A DNA stretch of 64,000 nucleotides. Source: Rohdeia mirabilis (GTDB lineage Bacteria; Planctomycetota; UBA1135; GCA-002686595). The DNA lies in assembly GCA_007750655.1 (NCBI GenBank), contig CP036290.1:4092001-4156000 (forward strand). Reading direction: 5' to 3'. Below, piece by piece: positions 52,974 to 64,000 of this stretch; the first letter of the stretch is position 1; the number at the start of each line of letters is the position of its first letter. The notes below the pieces were generated by a model. The model saw only the letters and a program-made list of their open reading frames with translations. It had not been told where the DNA came from and did not search any database. The position numbers and the translations under genes are program-made.

Positions 52974-53360
52974 TCAGCGGCCGATGCGCGGGAGCTCGAC
53001 GGGCGAGAGGAACTGGAACGAGGCCTCGTAGCGCCCTTCGGCGGCCACGGCGCAGCGCAGGCAGCGGGCGAACCGCGGCTCGATCTCGACCTCTTCGTTC
53101 TCGACGAGCACCGCCTGGAGCACGTCGCCCACCGGGCTGGGGGCGTCGAGCTCGGCGCGGAAACCACCGCGCGAGATGTCGAGCAGCGTGCCCCGGGCGA
53201 TGAGCGGTCCGGCTCCGTTGGCCGCGGCCAGGAACAGGTCGTGGTCGGCGGCGGTGCGCTCGTGCTGGCGCAGGCGGGAGCCGGACAGACCCTTCAGGCC
53301 GGAGAGCGGCGTGGCGTAGAGGTCTTCGGTCTGTTGGGCGGATTCGGGCGTGGTGGCCAT
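52974..53360 (-). CDS. PilZ domain protein
   Basis: A 128-residue cytoplasmic protein. The c-di-GMP-binding elements appear in order: an Arg-rich stretch RLRQHER near residues 29-35 and the D-x-S-x-x-G motif in [13 protein letters not shown] near 60-72, followed by beta strands ending in SFQFLSP. It would act as a c-di-GMP effector, controlling for example motility or surface attachment. No cyclase or phosphodiesterase is nearby. The gene is divergent from the ArsR-methyltransferase/metH operon. Confidence 0.82.
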   Translation of the reverse strand: MATTPESAQQTEDLYATPLSGLKGLSGSRLRQHERTAADHDLFLAAANGAGPLIARGTLLDISRGGFRAELDAPSPVGDVLQAVLVENEEVEIEPRFARCLRCAVAAEGRYEASFQFLSPVELPRIGR

Positions 53361-53505
53361 GGCGTGCTCGCGGTGGATCGGTGGATGGACCCGCGCTCCG
53401 GGTCTCGGCGGGGGCTATCGGCCGGGGCCCGGTCCCAGGTCGAGGCCCGTCTCGATCCCCGTGGCGCGCGGGACCGTCCGGGGGACCGCCGGGGCCCCGC
53501 GCCCG

Positions 53506-53531
53506 TTGACCGATCAAGAAAACCGGATACC
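53506..53531 (+). promoter_or_regulatory. Possible promoter/operator patch before the ArsR-methyltransferase gene
   Basis: TTGACC (53506-53511) is followed by the locally AT-rich GATCAAGAAAACCGGATACC, just 9 bases before the ATG. It could be a -35 with a weak GATACC -10 (spacer of 14, too short for an ideal site), or contain part of an operator for the regulator. No full palindrome is visible. Confidence 0.28.
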
Positions 53532-53539
53532 CTGCTTGG

Positions 53540-54552
53540 ATGGTTCCTGGCACCCTCGTCGACTCTTCGCGGCTCCTGAAGGCACTCGGCGACGAGACCC
53601 GCCTGCGCCTCCTCCACCTGTTGAGCGCGGAAGAGCTCTCCGGCACCGACCTGATCGAGATCCTGAACCTCGGACAGAGCCGGGTCTCGGCCCACCTGAC
53701 CCTGCTCAAGGAGGTGGGACTGGTCGGCGACCGGCGGCTGGGGCGCAAGAGCATGTACACGGTCAAGCCGGGACCCGCGGCCGACCTCGCCGCCCGCGTC
53801 CTCGAGCGCCATCGCGACTGCTCCGAGTTCCAGGCCGACCTGGCGGGGCTCGAGTCCGTGCTCGAACGCCGCCGCCACCACGACCGCGCCTACTTCGACC
53901 GCATCGCCGCCGCCTTCGGCGAAGAGGCCCTGCCCGGGCGCACCTGGGAGGGACTCGCCCGCGCCGCGCTGATGCTGGTGCCGAGCCGGCGCTGCGTCGA
54001 CCTCGGCATCGGCGACGGACTCCTGACGTTGATGCTCGCCGAGCGCGCGGAGTCGGTCTGCGCCGTGGACCGGGACGACGAGATGCTCGGCCAGTTGGCG
54101 ACGCGGGCCAAGCGCGCGGGCCTCGACAACATCGAGACCCTGCGCGCAGAGATCGAGGACCTGCCGCTGGAGACCGGGTCCTGCGACCTGGCGGTGTTCA
54201 GCCAGGCGCTGCACCACGCGAAGGAGCCGGTGAAGGCACTCGCCGAAGCGCGCCGCATCCTCGAGCCCGGCGGTCGGGTGCTGATCCTCGACCTGCTCGC
54301 CCACACCCAGACCTGGGTGCGCGAGCGCCTCGGCGACGTTCACCTTGGATTCACGGAAGCCGCACTGCGCGACCATCTCGAGGCGGCAGGCTTCCAGGAC
54401 ATTGCAATCGTGCGCGCGGCCCGCGATCCCCACCCCCCCCACTTCATGACGCTGGTCGCCGTCGGGAGCGTCGCGACGCTCGCCGACCACGAAGACCGCG
54501 GCGCGTCGGACCGGACCACCGCGGTGGATCTCGCGTCCAGCTTCTCGAACCG

Positions 54553-54556
<4 letters not shown>
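53540..54556 (+). CDS. ArsR-type HTH regulator fused to SAM methyltransferase domain (SahR-like)
   Basis: A 338-residue protein. Residues 8-80 form an ArsR winged helix ([34 protein letters not shown]). Residues 150-310 are a class I methyltransferase-like domain ([39 protein letters not shown]). This architecture beside metH matches SahR-type regulators of the methionine/SAM cycle, in which the methyltransferase-like domain is thought to sense S-adenosylhomocysteine. The start ATG at 53540 has no Shine-Dalgarno sequence, and the transcript may be nearly leaderless. The stop overlaps metH (ATGA), so the regulator and its presumed target are co-translated. Confidence 0.85.
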
Positions 54557-58284
<3,728 letters not shown>

Positions 58285-58293
58285 TCGCAAGGA

Positions 58294-58328
58294 CCTCGGG
58301 GCGCGCCGACCGGCGGAGCGCCCCGGGG
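58294..58328 (+). terminator. Possible terminator after metH
   Basis: CCTCGGGGCGC (58294-58304) pairs with GCGCCCCGGGG (58318-58328) over about ten positions with one wobble, enclosing a small inner GCCG/CGGC stem. It lies 9 bases after the metH stop. No T-run follows. Confidence 0.4.
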
Positions 58329-58367
58329 AGATCACCCGTTCGCGGAGGTAGACTCGGGGACAAGCCC

Positions 58368-59438
58368 ATGTCGTCCCCCTCCCCCCGCTCGGCCGTCGCG
58401 TCGACCCTGCGCGTCACGCTCGCCTTCGTGGCCACCGCACTCGCGATCGGGTTCGGTCTGCCCTGGCCCAGTGACGCGGCCGTCGGCCCCAAGATCGACG
58501 CGATCGCGAGCGACGAGCGCGGCTTCGACATCCTGCTGGTCGGTCCGAGCGGCATCTACCGCGGCATCGACCCGGCCATCGTCGACGCGATCCTGGCCGA
58601 GCGCGGGCACGACCTGCGCTGCTACAACGCGTCGGCGCCGGGGATGGTGGACTGGGAAGCGGACTTCGTGCTGCGCACCGCGGTCGAGGCGGCCGGCGAT
58701 CGACTCGCGTGGGTCGTGGTCGAACCGAACCCCTGGGACCCCGACACCAAGAACGCGAACACGGCGAGCTACCGCTACCTGTTCTGGCACACGCTCGGGC
58801 AGAGCGCCGCGGTCGTCCGAGCCGCGCTCGACCTCGACCGCCCACGGGACGAACGGGTCGAGATCGCCGCCACGCACGCCCGTCTCGCCGCTCGGCGTCT
58901 CAGCGGCTACGGAACGGGCAAAGAGTTCCTGCGGCGCGCGCTGGGCCTCGACTCGCTGCCGCCCGAGAAGGTGGCCTCGGCGCGAGCCGGCGGCTACCTC
59001 GCCCTCGAGGACGACACGGACCCGAAGATCGTCAAACGCGGCGCGACGTTCCGCGGCGACAAGGTCACCGAGTACGAGCAACAGGTCACGAGACTCCTGC
59101 GTTCCTGGCGCACCGGCGCGACACCGCGCGACGGGATCCTCGACGACTACGACCTCGCCTCGCACCGGCGCCAGGTGGACTGGCTGGAAGCGCGCGGACT
59201 GACCGTCGTGCACGCGGTTCCGCCCTACTCGGGCCGCGACCTGCGGTGGGAAGCGCTTCTCGAACTGGGCGAGATCCGCCACCTGCTCTCGTTCAACGAC
59301 CCGACGCGCTTCCCCGGTCTGTACGTGACCCAGAAGCGCTTCGACCGCCAGCACCTGACGCGCGCGGGCGCGGCCGACTTCAGCCGCGTGTTCGCCAACG
59401 AGTTGGCCGACCTGATCGAAGCCAGCGAACGCGACTGA
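58368..59438 (+). CDS. SGNH-like protein paired with MBOAT acyltransferase
   Basis: A 356-residue protein with an N-terminal signal anchor (TLRVTLAFVATALAIGFGL). Likely SGNH elements are VGPSGIYRGIDP (nucleophile Ser), the mid-protein VVVEPNPWDPD and a C-terminal DRQHLTRAGAADF giving the Asp/His pair. It lies nine bases upstream of the MBOAT gene. In alginate, cellulose and teichoic-acid systems an MBOAT carries acyl groups across the membrane and an SGNH or DltD-like partner transfers them to the polymer. That pairing is the basis for the proposed role. The ATG at 58368 has GGAGG at 58344-58348 about 20 bases upstream, too far to be a standard ribosome site. Confidence 0.75.
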   Translation: MSSPSPRSAVASTLRVTLAFVATALAIGFGLPWPSDAAVGPKIDAIASDERGFDILLVGPSGIYRGIDPAIVDAILAERGHDLRCYNASAPGMVDWEADFVLRTAVEAAGDRLAWVVVEPNPWDPDTKNANTASYRYLFWHTLGQSAAVVRAALDLDRPRDERVEIAATHARLAARRLSGYGTGKEFLRRALGLDSLPPEKVASARAGGYLALEDDTDPKIVKRGATFRGDKVTEYEQQVTRLLRSWRTGATPRDGILDDYDLASHRRQVDWLEARGLTVVHAVPPYSGRDLRWEALLELGEIRHLLSFNDPTRFPGLYVTQKRFDRQHLTRAGAADFSRVFANELADLIEASERD

Positions 59439-59447
59439 GCCGCGGCC

Positions 59448-60863
59448 ATGTACTTCAACGAGCTGCGCTTCTTCGCGTTCTTCGCGATCGTCTTCGCGGT
59501 GCACTGGATCCTGCGGGGCCAGGGCGCGCGAAAGAACTGGCTGCTGCTCGTGTCCTACGTCTTCTACTCGGCGTGGGACTGGCGCTTCCTCGGCCTGATC
59601 GTGCTCTCGACGATCGTCGACTACGCCGCGGGCCTGGCGCTGGGGCGCGCGGACGCTCCACGGCGCACGCGACGTCTGTGGATGTTCGGCAGCCTGGTGG
59701 TGAACCTCGGCGTCCTGGGCCTGTTCAAGTACTTCGACTTCTTCGTCACCCAGGGCGCCGCGCTGATCGAGTCGCTCGGGTTCGAGGCGCACGTCGACAC
59801 GCTGGGGTGGCTCCTGCCCGTCGGCATCAGCTTCTACACGTTCCAGACGCTCAGCTACACGATCGACGTCTACCGCGGGAACCTCGCGACCTGCCGCAAT
59901 CCGCGCGATTTCGCGCTGTTCGTGGCCTTCTTCCCGCAGCTCGTCGCGGGTCCGATCGTGCGCGCCTCGGACTTCCTGCCGCAACTCACCGAACCGCGCC
60001 ACTTCTGGACGCCGCAGTACCGCGCGTTGGCCTGGATGTTCCTGTTCGGCTACGTCAAGAAGGCCTGCGTGGCGGACAACCTCGCGCCCTTCGTCGATAC
60101 GGTCTTCGGCGATCCCGCGGCGCACGGGCCGGCCGAGCTGTGGATGGGAGCGGCCGCCTACTACACGCAGATCTACTGCGACTTCTCGGGCTACAGCGAC
60201 ATGGCGATCGCGACCGCGGGGATGTTGGGCTACCGCCTGCCGCTGAACTTCGCGTTCCCGATGTTCGCGACGAGCGTCACGACCGGTTGGCGCCGCTGGC
60301 ACATCAGCCTCAGCTCCTGGTTCCGCGACTACCTGTACATCCCGCTCGGCGGCAACCGCGGCGGCACGGTGCGCACGGCCGTCAACCTGTGCACCGTCTT
60401 CCTCCTGTGCGGCCTGTGGCACGGCGCCGCCTGGACGTTCGTCCTGTGGGGAGCGATCCACGGCGCGTTCCTGATCGCCGAGCGCGCCCTGCCGTTCACG
60501 GCCAAGCTCGAGCGCACGCCGCTGGGCGCCATCCACACCCAACTGGTGTTCATGCTGGCCTTCGTGGTGTTCCGCACGCCCGATCTCGAGGTCGCGGGTC
60601 GGTACTTCGAGGGCCTGCTCGGCGGGAGCGCGTCGGCCGCCGCGGCGACCGCTGCGAGCGACCCCGGCGCCGAACTGTGGCCCTGGGGCGCCTTCCTGCT
60701 CGTCTTCCTCGGCGGTCACTTCGTGGCCTACCGCCGCATCGGCTACGACTGGGCGGCGAAGCGCGCGGATTGGCTGCGCGACGTCGCGCTGGGCGTCGCG
60801 GCGGCGCTGGCGATCGCACTGACGGCGCCCGACTACCAGCCGTTCATCTACTTCCAGTTCTGA
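59448..60863 (+). CDS. MBOAT family O-acyltransferase (AlgI-like)
   Basis: A 471-residue polytopic membrane enzyme. MBOAT signatures are the N-terminal YFNELRFFAFFAIVFAVHW, GISFYTFQTLSYTIDVYRG, FFPQLVAGPIVR, the region GWRRWHISLSSWFRDYLYIP, and the catalytic His325 in CGLWHGAAWTF. It would transfer acetyl or other acyl groups to an exported polysaccharide, together with the SGNH-like protein encoded just upstream. Its 3' end overlaps the convergent Nudix gene by 16 bp. Confidence 0.92.
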   Translation: MYFNELRFFAFFAIVFAVHWILRGQGARKNWLLLVSYVFYSAWDWRFLGLIVLSTIVDYAAGLALGRADAPRRTRRLWMFGSLVVNLGVLGLFKYFDFFVTQGAALIESLGFEAHVDTLGWLLPVGISFYTFQTLSYTIDVYRGNLATCRNPRDFALFVAFFPQLVAGPIVRASDFLPQLTEPRHFWTPQYRALAWMFLFGYVKKACVADNLAPFVDTVFGDPAAHGPAELWMGAAAYYTQIYCDFSGYSDMAIATAGMLGYRLPLNFAFPMFATSVTTGWRRWHISLSSWFRDYLYIPLGGNRGGTVRTAVNLCTVFLLCGLWHGAAWTFVLWGAIHGAFLIAERALPFTAKLERTPLGAIHTQLVFMLAFVVFRTPDLEVAGRYFEGLLGGSASAAAATAASDPGAELWPWGAFLLVFLGGHFVAYRRIGYDWAAKRADWLRDVALGVAAALAIALTAPDYQPFIYFQF

Positions 60864-61573
60864 AGCACGGGCGCCACGCGCCACTCGCCCTTCGGAACCA
60901 GGTCGGCGATCACAGCGCGCAGGGCCGGACCGGCGCCGTCCGAGCGCAGGGCGGCCAGTGCTCCGTCGAAGGCCCGCGCGCGCTCGTGCCGCGCTCCGGA
61001 GAGCTCGCAGCGCAGCGCCTCGAGCGCCAACGCCAACCACGGACAGTGGTCGCGCCAGACCGCGGGCGACGCTTCGAGCAGGGACGCGAGACTCACGCGC
61101 CGCAGGCCACGGACCTCGCCGGGGTCGGGGACGAGCTCGTCGCCCGGTGCCAGCCGCGCCAGGTAGACGGCGCAGTACTCGTGCTCGGCGAAGGGCGCGT
61201 CCGCACCCGCCGCGGGATCGTCCACGCGGTAGTCGATCGCCGCCAGCGGAACGCCGGCCACCGACAGGCCCAGTTCCTCGCCCGAGCGGCGGTGCACGGC
61301 GTCCCCCATCGGTTCGCCCACGCCGGGGTGGCTGGCGAAGGTCCCGTCCCAGGCTCCGGGCCACAGGGGCTTGGTCGCACTGCGGCGCGCGAGGACGAGA
61401 TGGTCGTCCGCGTCGAAGAGCAGCGCCGTGAACGCCAGGTGCTTGAGCCCGCGCCCGGTGTGGGCGTCGACGAGCGGCGCCTCACCCAGAGCGCGACCGT
61501 CGGCGTCGACCAGCACGACCGGCGGACGGGTTCCGTCGGGACCGGCCGCACCCTGCTTGCCTGTCTGCTTCAT
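60848..61573 (-). CDS. Isopentenyl-diphosphate isomerase-like Nudix protein with substituted catalytic Cys
   Basis: A 241-residue Nudix-fold protein. The layout is that of type I IPP isomerase: HLAFTALLFDADDHLVLARR, then SHPGVGEPMGDAVHRRSGEELGL as the modified Nudix box, EHEYCAVYLAR as the region with the catalytic Glu, and VRGLRRVSLASLLE. In characterised enzymes the block before SHP is TNTCC/TNTVC with an essential Cys; here it is DGTFA, with Ala80 at that position. It may therefore be inactive as an isomerase or act on another diphosphate. The start is ATG 61573, with GTG 61585 possible. It overlaps the MBOAT gene at the 3' end. Confidence 0.7.
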   Translation of the reverse strand: MKQTGKQGAAGPDGTRPPVVLVDADGRALGEAPLVDAHTGRGLKHLAFTALLFDADDHLVLARRSATKPLWPGAWDGTFASHPGVGEPMGDAVHRRSGEELGLSVAGVPLAAIDYRVDDPAAGADAPFAEHEYCAVYLARLAPGDELVPDPGEVRGLRRVSLASLLEASPAVWRDHCPWLALALEALRCELSGARHERARAFDGALAALRSDGAGPALRAVIADLVPKGEWRVAPVLQNWK

Positions 61574-61697
61574 CGGGTGCTGCACGGGGAGCGTTTCGCA
61601 GGGCGGACGCCGCCCGATGCACCAGGGCGCGGCCCGTCCGAACCGCGCTGCACGACCGCGCCGGGTCCGACCGAGTCGGTTCCTACGGCGCCAACTC

Positions 61698-61913
61698 CTA
61701 CAGCGACGAGTCGTCGGACGCGGCGCTCAGGATCGTTCCGACCGAGAGTCCGATGGCGGCGCCGGCGATCGTTCCGGCCGGCAGGAAGTAGGCGAAGTCG
61801 AAGCCGGCCATGCCGGAGAGGATGGCGCCGCCCACCAGCCCGTGGACCGCTCCGAGGAGGATCACGGGGGCGAGTTGACGGATGGGGACGATCGGGTCGT
61901 TGGAGTCGCTCAT
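61698..61913 (-). CDS. Small two-helix membrane protein
   Basis: A 71-residue protein with two hydrophobic, Gly/Ala-rich helices (about 14-34, APVILLGAVHGLVGGAILSG; about 41-62, AYFLPAGTIAGAAIGLSVG), the second with GxxxG-type spacing. Termini are polar. No family recognised; it resembles small glycine-zipper membrane proteins. The ATG at 61913 has no Shine-Dalgarno site. It lies between the Nudix and DUF1080 genes on the same strand. Confidence 0.6.
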   Translation of the reverse strand: MSDSNDPIVPIRQLAPVILLGAVHGLVGGAILSGMAGFDFAYFLPAGTIAGAAIGLSVGTILSAASDDSSL

Positions 61914-61985
61914 GGTCGGATGGGGCTGCCGGTCGTCGGCTCGGCCTCGGGCGGGCAGGATAGCGGTCGAAAGGCGGCTTTCGGT

Positions 61986-62690
61986 CTACAGACGGCGGAT
62001 CTTGATGTTCTTGAACCAGACCGCGTCGCCGTGGTCCTGGAGAACGATGTGTCCCTCCCGGGCGAGTCCGTAGTCCGGCATCGTGCTGAACTTCGACTCG
62101 GCCACCCGCTGGAACCAGTCCGGCGAGCGCAGGGAGTAGGACACGATCTTCTGCCCGTTCAGCCAGTGCTCGACGTCGTTGCCCTTCACGACGAGGCGCG
62201 CGCGGTTGTAGGCCCCAGTGGTGTTGACGACCGAGCGGTCCGGCGCGTGCAACGCGTAGTTCGAACCAGCGCTGGTCAGCGGACTGCCGCCGTCGGGGTG
62301 CCGCTCGTCGTCGAGGATCTGGAACTCGGGGCCGGTCTCCCAGACGTAGTCGTGGTCCTCGGTGACGTGGAAGAAGATGCCGCTGTTGCCGCCGAGGCCG
62401 ATCTTCCAGTCGATCGTGAGCTCGAAGTCGCCGTAGGTCTCGCGCGAGACCAGGTCGCCGGCCGGCTCGTCGAGGTGGATCGAGCCGTTCTCGACGACCC
62501 ATCCGGCGGGTGCCGCGTCCTGTTTGAAACCGCGCCAGTGCTCGAGGCTCTCGCCGTCGAAGAGCAGTTCCCAGCCCTCGCTCGCCTCCTTCTCGGTGAG
62601 TTGGTTCTTGGGCAGGGTGCCGCAGCTCGCGAGCAGCAGCGGAAGCGAGGCGAGGAGTGCGGTCGGAACGGTCGTGCGGAGGAAGGACAT
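61986..62690 (-). CDS. DUF1080 (3-keto-disaccharide hydrolase family) lipoprotein
   Basis: A 234-residue protein with lipobox LASC (Cys23). The remainder is a single LamG-like beta-sandwich of the DUF1080 type: GWELLFDGESLEHWRG, GSIHLDEPAGDLVSRETYGD, ELTIDWKIGLGGNSGIFF, FQILDDERHPDG, HIVLQDHGDAVWFKNIKIR. Members bind or hydrolyse sugars, including 3-keto-glycosides, and are greatly expanded in Planctomycetes. The ATG at 62690 is preceded by CCCTCCCTCCCC, with no Shine-Dalgarno sequence. It is 13 bp downstream of the MFS gene and probably shares its transcript. Confidence 0.9.
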   Translation of the reverse strand: MSFLRTTVPTALLASLPLLLASCGTLPKNQLTEKEASEGWELLFDGESLEHWRGFKQDAAPAGWVVENGSIHLDEPAGDLVSRETYGDFELTIDWKIGLGGNSGIFFHVTEDHDYVWETGPEFQILDDERHPDGGSPLTSAGSNYALHAPDRSVVNTTGAYNRARLVVKGNDVEHWLNGQKIVSYSLRSPDWFQRVAESKFSTMPDYGLAREGHIVLQDHGDAVWFKNIKIRRL

Positions 62691-62703
62691 GGGGAGGGAG
62701 GGT

Positions 62704-63999
62704 TCAGGAACCGGTGTCGGAAGGAACGCGTCGGGCGGGGTCGTGGGCGCCGGCGCGGTAGAAGACGAGAAGCAGCACGAGGCAGACCAGCGAGGCCCAC
62801 ATCGGGACGGAGAACAGACGCTCGTAGTCGGTGCCGCCACCTTCGAGCTTCGCCCATTCGGCCACGCGGCCGGCGATCATCGAACCGACGATGATGCCGA
62901 TGCCGACGATCACGAGGTTGAACAGACTCTGGGCGCTGGCGCGCACGTCGCTCGACGTCTCTTCGTCGACGACCATGAAGGCCACGAAGATGAAGCAGCC
63001 GAAGCACAGCCCGTGCAGCGCGATGCCGAACATCACGAGCGGCGTGCGGACGGCTTCGGGCAGCGCGTCGGCGTGGGCGAAGATCGCCATGCGCAGGCCG
63101 TAGGCCAACAGTCCGACGGCCAGCAGCGCGCGCCGCGGCACCTTCTTGGCGACCACGGGGATCAGGGCCAGGACGGCGATCTCGCTCATCTGACCGATGG
63201 TCATCAGGCCGCCGCCGCCGACGCCGAACACCTTGTCGATCGTCTCGGCCGCGCCGCTCTGGAACTGCCCGAGGAAGCCCGCGGTGTGGACGAAGTAGAA
63301 CTGGTGGATGCACGAGACCGGCACCGCGAGGAGGAACAGGACGAGCAGCGTGCGCGTGCGCCCGACCTCGCCGAGGGCCTCGAACGTGGCGTTCTTCTCC
63401 TCGCCGCGCGCGGGCGGCGTGTGCGGCAGCGTGAAGCAGAACAGACCCATCGCGATGCCGAGGATCGCCGAGAGCCTGAAGGCGTCGGCCATGCCCTCGT
63501 AGCGCGCGAGGTCGAGCGCATCGCCGGTGACACCCGCGGGACTGTGACGCATCAACAGCCACTGCCCGATGCCGATGCCGACCACGATCCAGCCCACCGT
63601 GCCCCACACGCGCACCTTGCCGAAGTCGCGGTCGCGATCGGGCAGGTGGTGGAACGCGATCGAGTTGGTCAGCGACAGCGTGGGCGAGTAGATGATCGAG
63701 TAGGCCAGCGAGAAACCGAGGATGCCCTCGTAGCTCTCGATGCTCGCCAACTGCCAGACCAACAGTCCGCCGAGCACGTGGCTGAGCGCCAGGAACTTCT
63801 CGGTCGCGAAGTAGCGGTCCGCGATCTGTCCGGCGATGAACGGCGCGACGATCGCCCCGACCGCGCCGACGGCGAAGACGTTGCCGATCTGCTCGCCGGT
63901 GAGTCCGCGCACGTTCTCGAGGAACGGCCACAGGAGCGGCAGCCAGGCCCCCCAGATGGCGTACTGCAGGAACATCATCGCCGACAGGCGCGGCTTCAC
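62704..63999 (-). CDS. MFS transporter, nucleoside:H+ symporter (NupG-like) family, possibly 5' partial
   Basis: A 431-residue carrier with about twelve TM helices. The N-terminus MMFLQYAIWGAWLPLLWPFL is characteristic of the nucleoside H+ symporter family. FGKVRVWGTVGWIV in the first half and SAQSLFNLVIVGIGIIVGSM in the second are further family signatures. The apparent start is GTG at 63999, one base from the window edge, so a start further upstream cannot be excluded. Next to a DUF1080 lipoprotein, a sugar or nucleoside uptake role is plausible. This pairing is frequent in Planctomycetes. Confidence 0.88.
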   Translation of the reverse strand: MKPRLSAMMFLQYAIWGAWLPLLWPFLENVRGLTGEQIGNVFAVGAVGAIVAPFIAGQIADRYFATEKFLALSHVLGGLLVWQLASIESYEGILGFSLAYSIIYSPTLSLTNSIAFHHLPDRDRDFGKVRVWGTVGWIVVGIGIGQWLLMRHSPAGVTGDALDLARYEGMADAFRLSAILGIAMGLFCFTLPHTPPARGEEKNATFEALGEVGRTRTLLVLFLLAVPVSCIHQFYFVHTAGFLGQFQSGAAETIDKVFGVGGGGLMTIGQMSEIAVLALIPVVAKKVPRRALLAVGLLAYGLRMAIFAHADALPEAVRTPLVMFGIALHGLCFGCFIFVAFMVVDEETSSDVRASAQSLFNLVIVGIGIIVGSMIAGRVAEWAKLEGGGTDYERLFSVPMWASLVCLVLLLVFYRAGAHDPARRVPSDTGS

Positions 64000-64000
64000 G

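Noticed and set aside
53506..53531. Full SahR-type palindromic operator
   Set aside because: Only a single ATCAAG-like half-site is visible with no inverted partner; left as a low-confidence regulatory patch.
58332..61364. Minus-strand frame opposite the SGNH/MBOAT pair
   Set aside because: Low-complexity Arg/Glu/Ala-rich translation; the plus-strand MBOAT is unmistakable.

Overview
This is a 64 kb, very GC-rich bacterial segment. Wobble positions are mostly G or C, so long spurious open frames run antisense to almost every real gene. The gene content points to a Gram-negative member of the Planctomycetota or a close relative. It includes sulfatases in tandem, formylglycine-generating-enzyme-like (FGE-like) secreted proteins, a DUF1080 lipoprotein beside a nucleoside-symporter-type MFS carrier, an ECF sigma/anti-sigma pair, SGNH hydrolases with an MBOAT acyltransferase, a TIG-domain secreted protease and several lipoproteins. 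That placement is inferred from gene content; no rRNA or tRNA gene was found.

Layout. 0-7.6 kb: an RND efflux operon (adaptor, cut by the window edge, plus two inner-membrane pumps). 7.9-12.1 kb: a zinc-ribbon methyltransferase and two paralogous single-TM or secreted proteins, one interrupted by an in-frame TAG. 12.5-18.7 kb: a bifunctional aldolase/dehydrogenase, a sulfatase coupled to a catalytically dead sulfatase paralogue, and a membrane-anchored SGNH hydrolase. 18.7-24 kb: a histidine phosphatase-kinase fusion coupled to tatD, divergent from a SWIM-SNF2 helicase. 24-30.8 kb: an esterase, an exported transglutaminase-like protein, ECF sigma factor, anti-sigma factor and PDZ lipoprotein. 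30.8-36.5 kb: a metal (probably Zn or Mn) ABC importer with a His-rich outer-membrane protein, next to an ArsR/SmtB-type regulator and an alpha/beta hydrolase-OsmC fusion. 36.5-43.5 kb: two paralogous SGNH proteins flanking a methyltransferase, short tandem repeats, and two FGE-like genes bounded by copies of a REP-like dispersed repeat. 43.9-49.9 kb: an M28-type carboxypeptidase lipoprotein, a thioredoxin-like gene with an in-frame UGA at the catalytic Cys position (W-U-G-P-C), and a secreted serine protease. 50-53.4 kb: a polytopic membrane protein, a two-FAS1 lipoprotein and a PilZ protein. 53.5-58.3 kb: an ArsR-methyltransferase regulator overlapping metH. 58.4-64 kb: an SGNH/MBOAT acylation pair, an IPP-isomerase-like Nudix protein, a small membrane protein, a DUF1080 lipoprotein and an MFS carrier.

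The strongest unusual feature is the candidate selenoprotein at 46286-47452. The UGA replaces the first Cys of a thioredoxin CGPC motif, the frame continues to a complete thioredoxin fold, and a 9-bp hairpin with a G-starting loop lies directly downstream where a bacterial SECIS element is expected. Other points of interest are the inactive sulfatase coupled to an active one, the extra membrane segments in both RND pumps, the zinc-related cluster, the repeat-bounded FGE-like cassette and the probable methionine-cycle regulator joined to metH. Many first genes of transcription units lack a Shine-Dalgarno sequence and have a pyrimidine-rich leader ending in CC before ATG, while operon-internal genes often overlap by ATGA, GTGA or TTGA.
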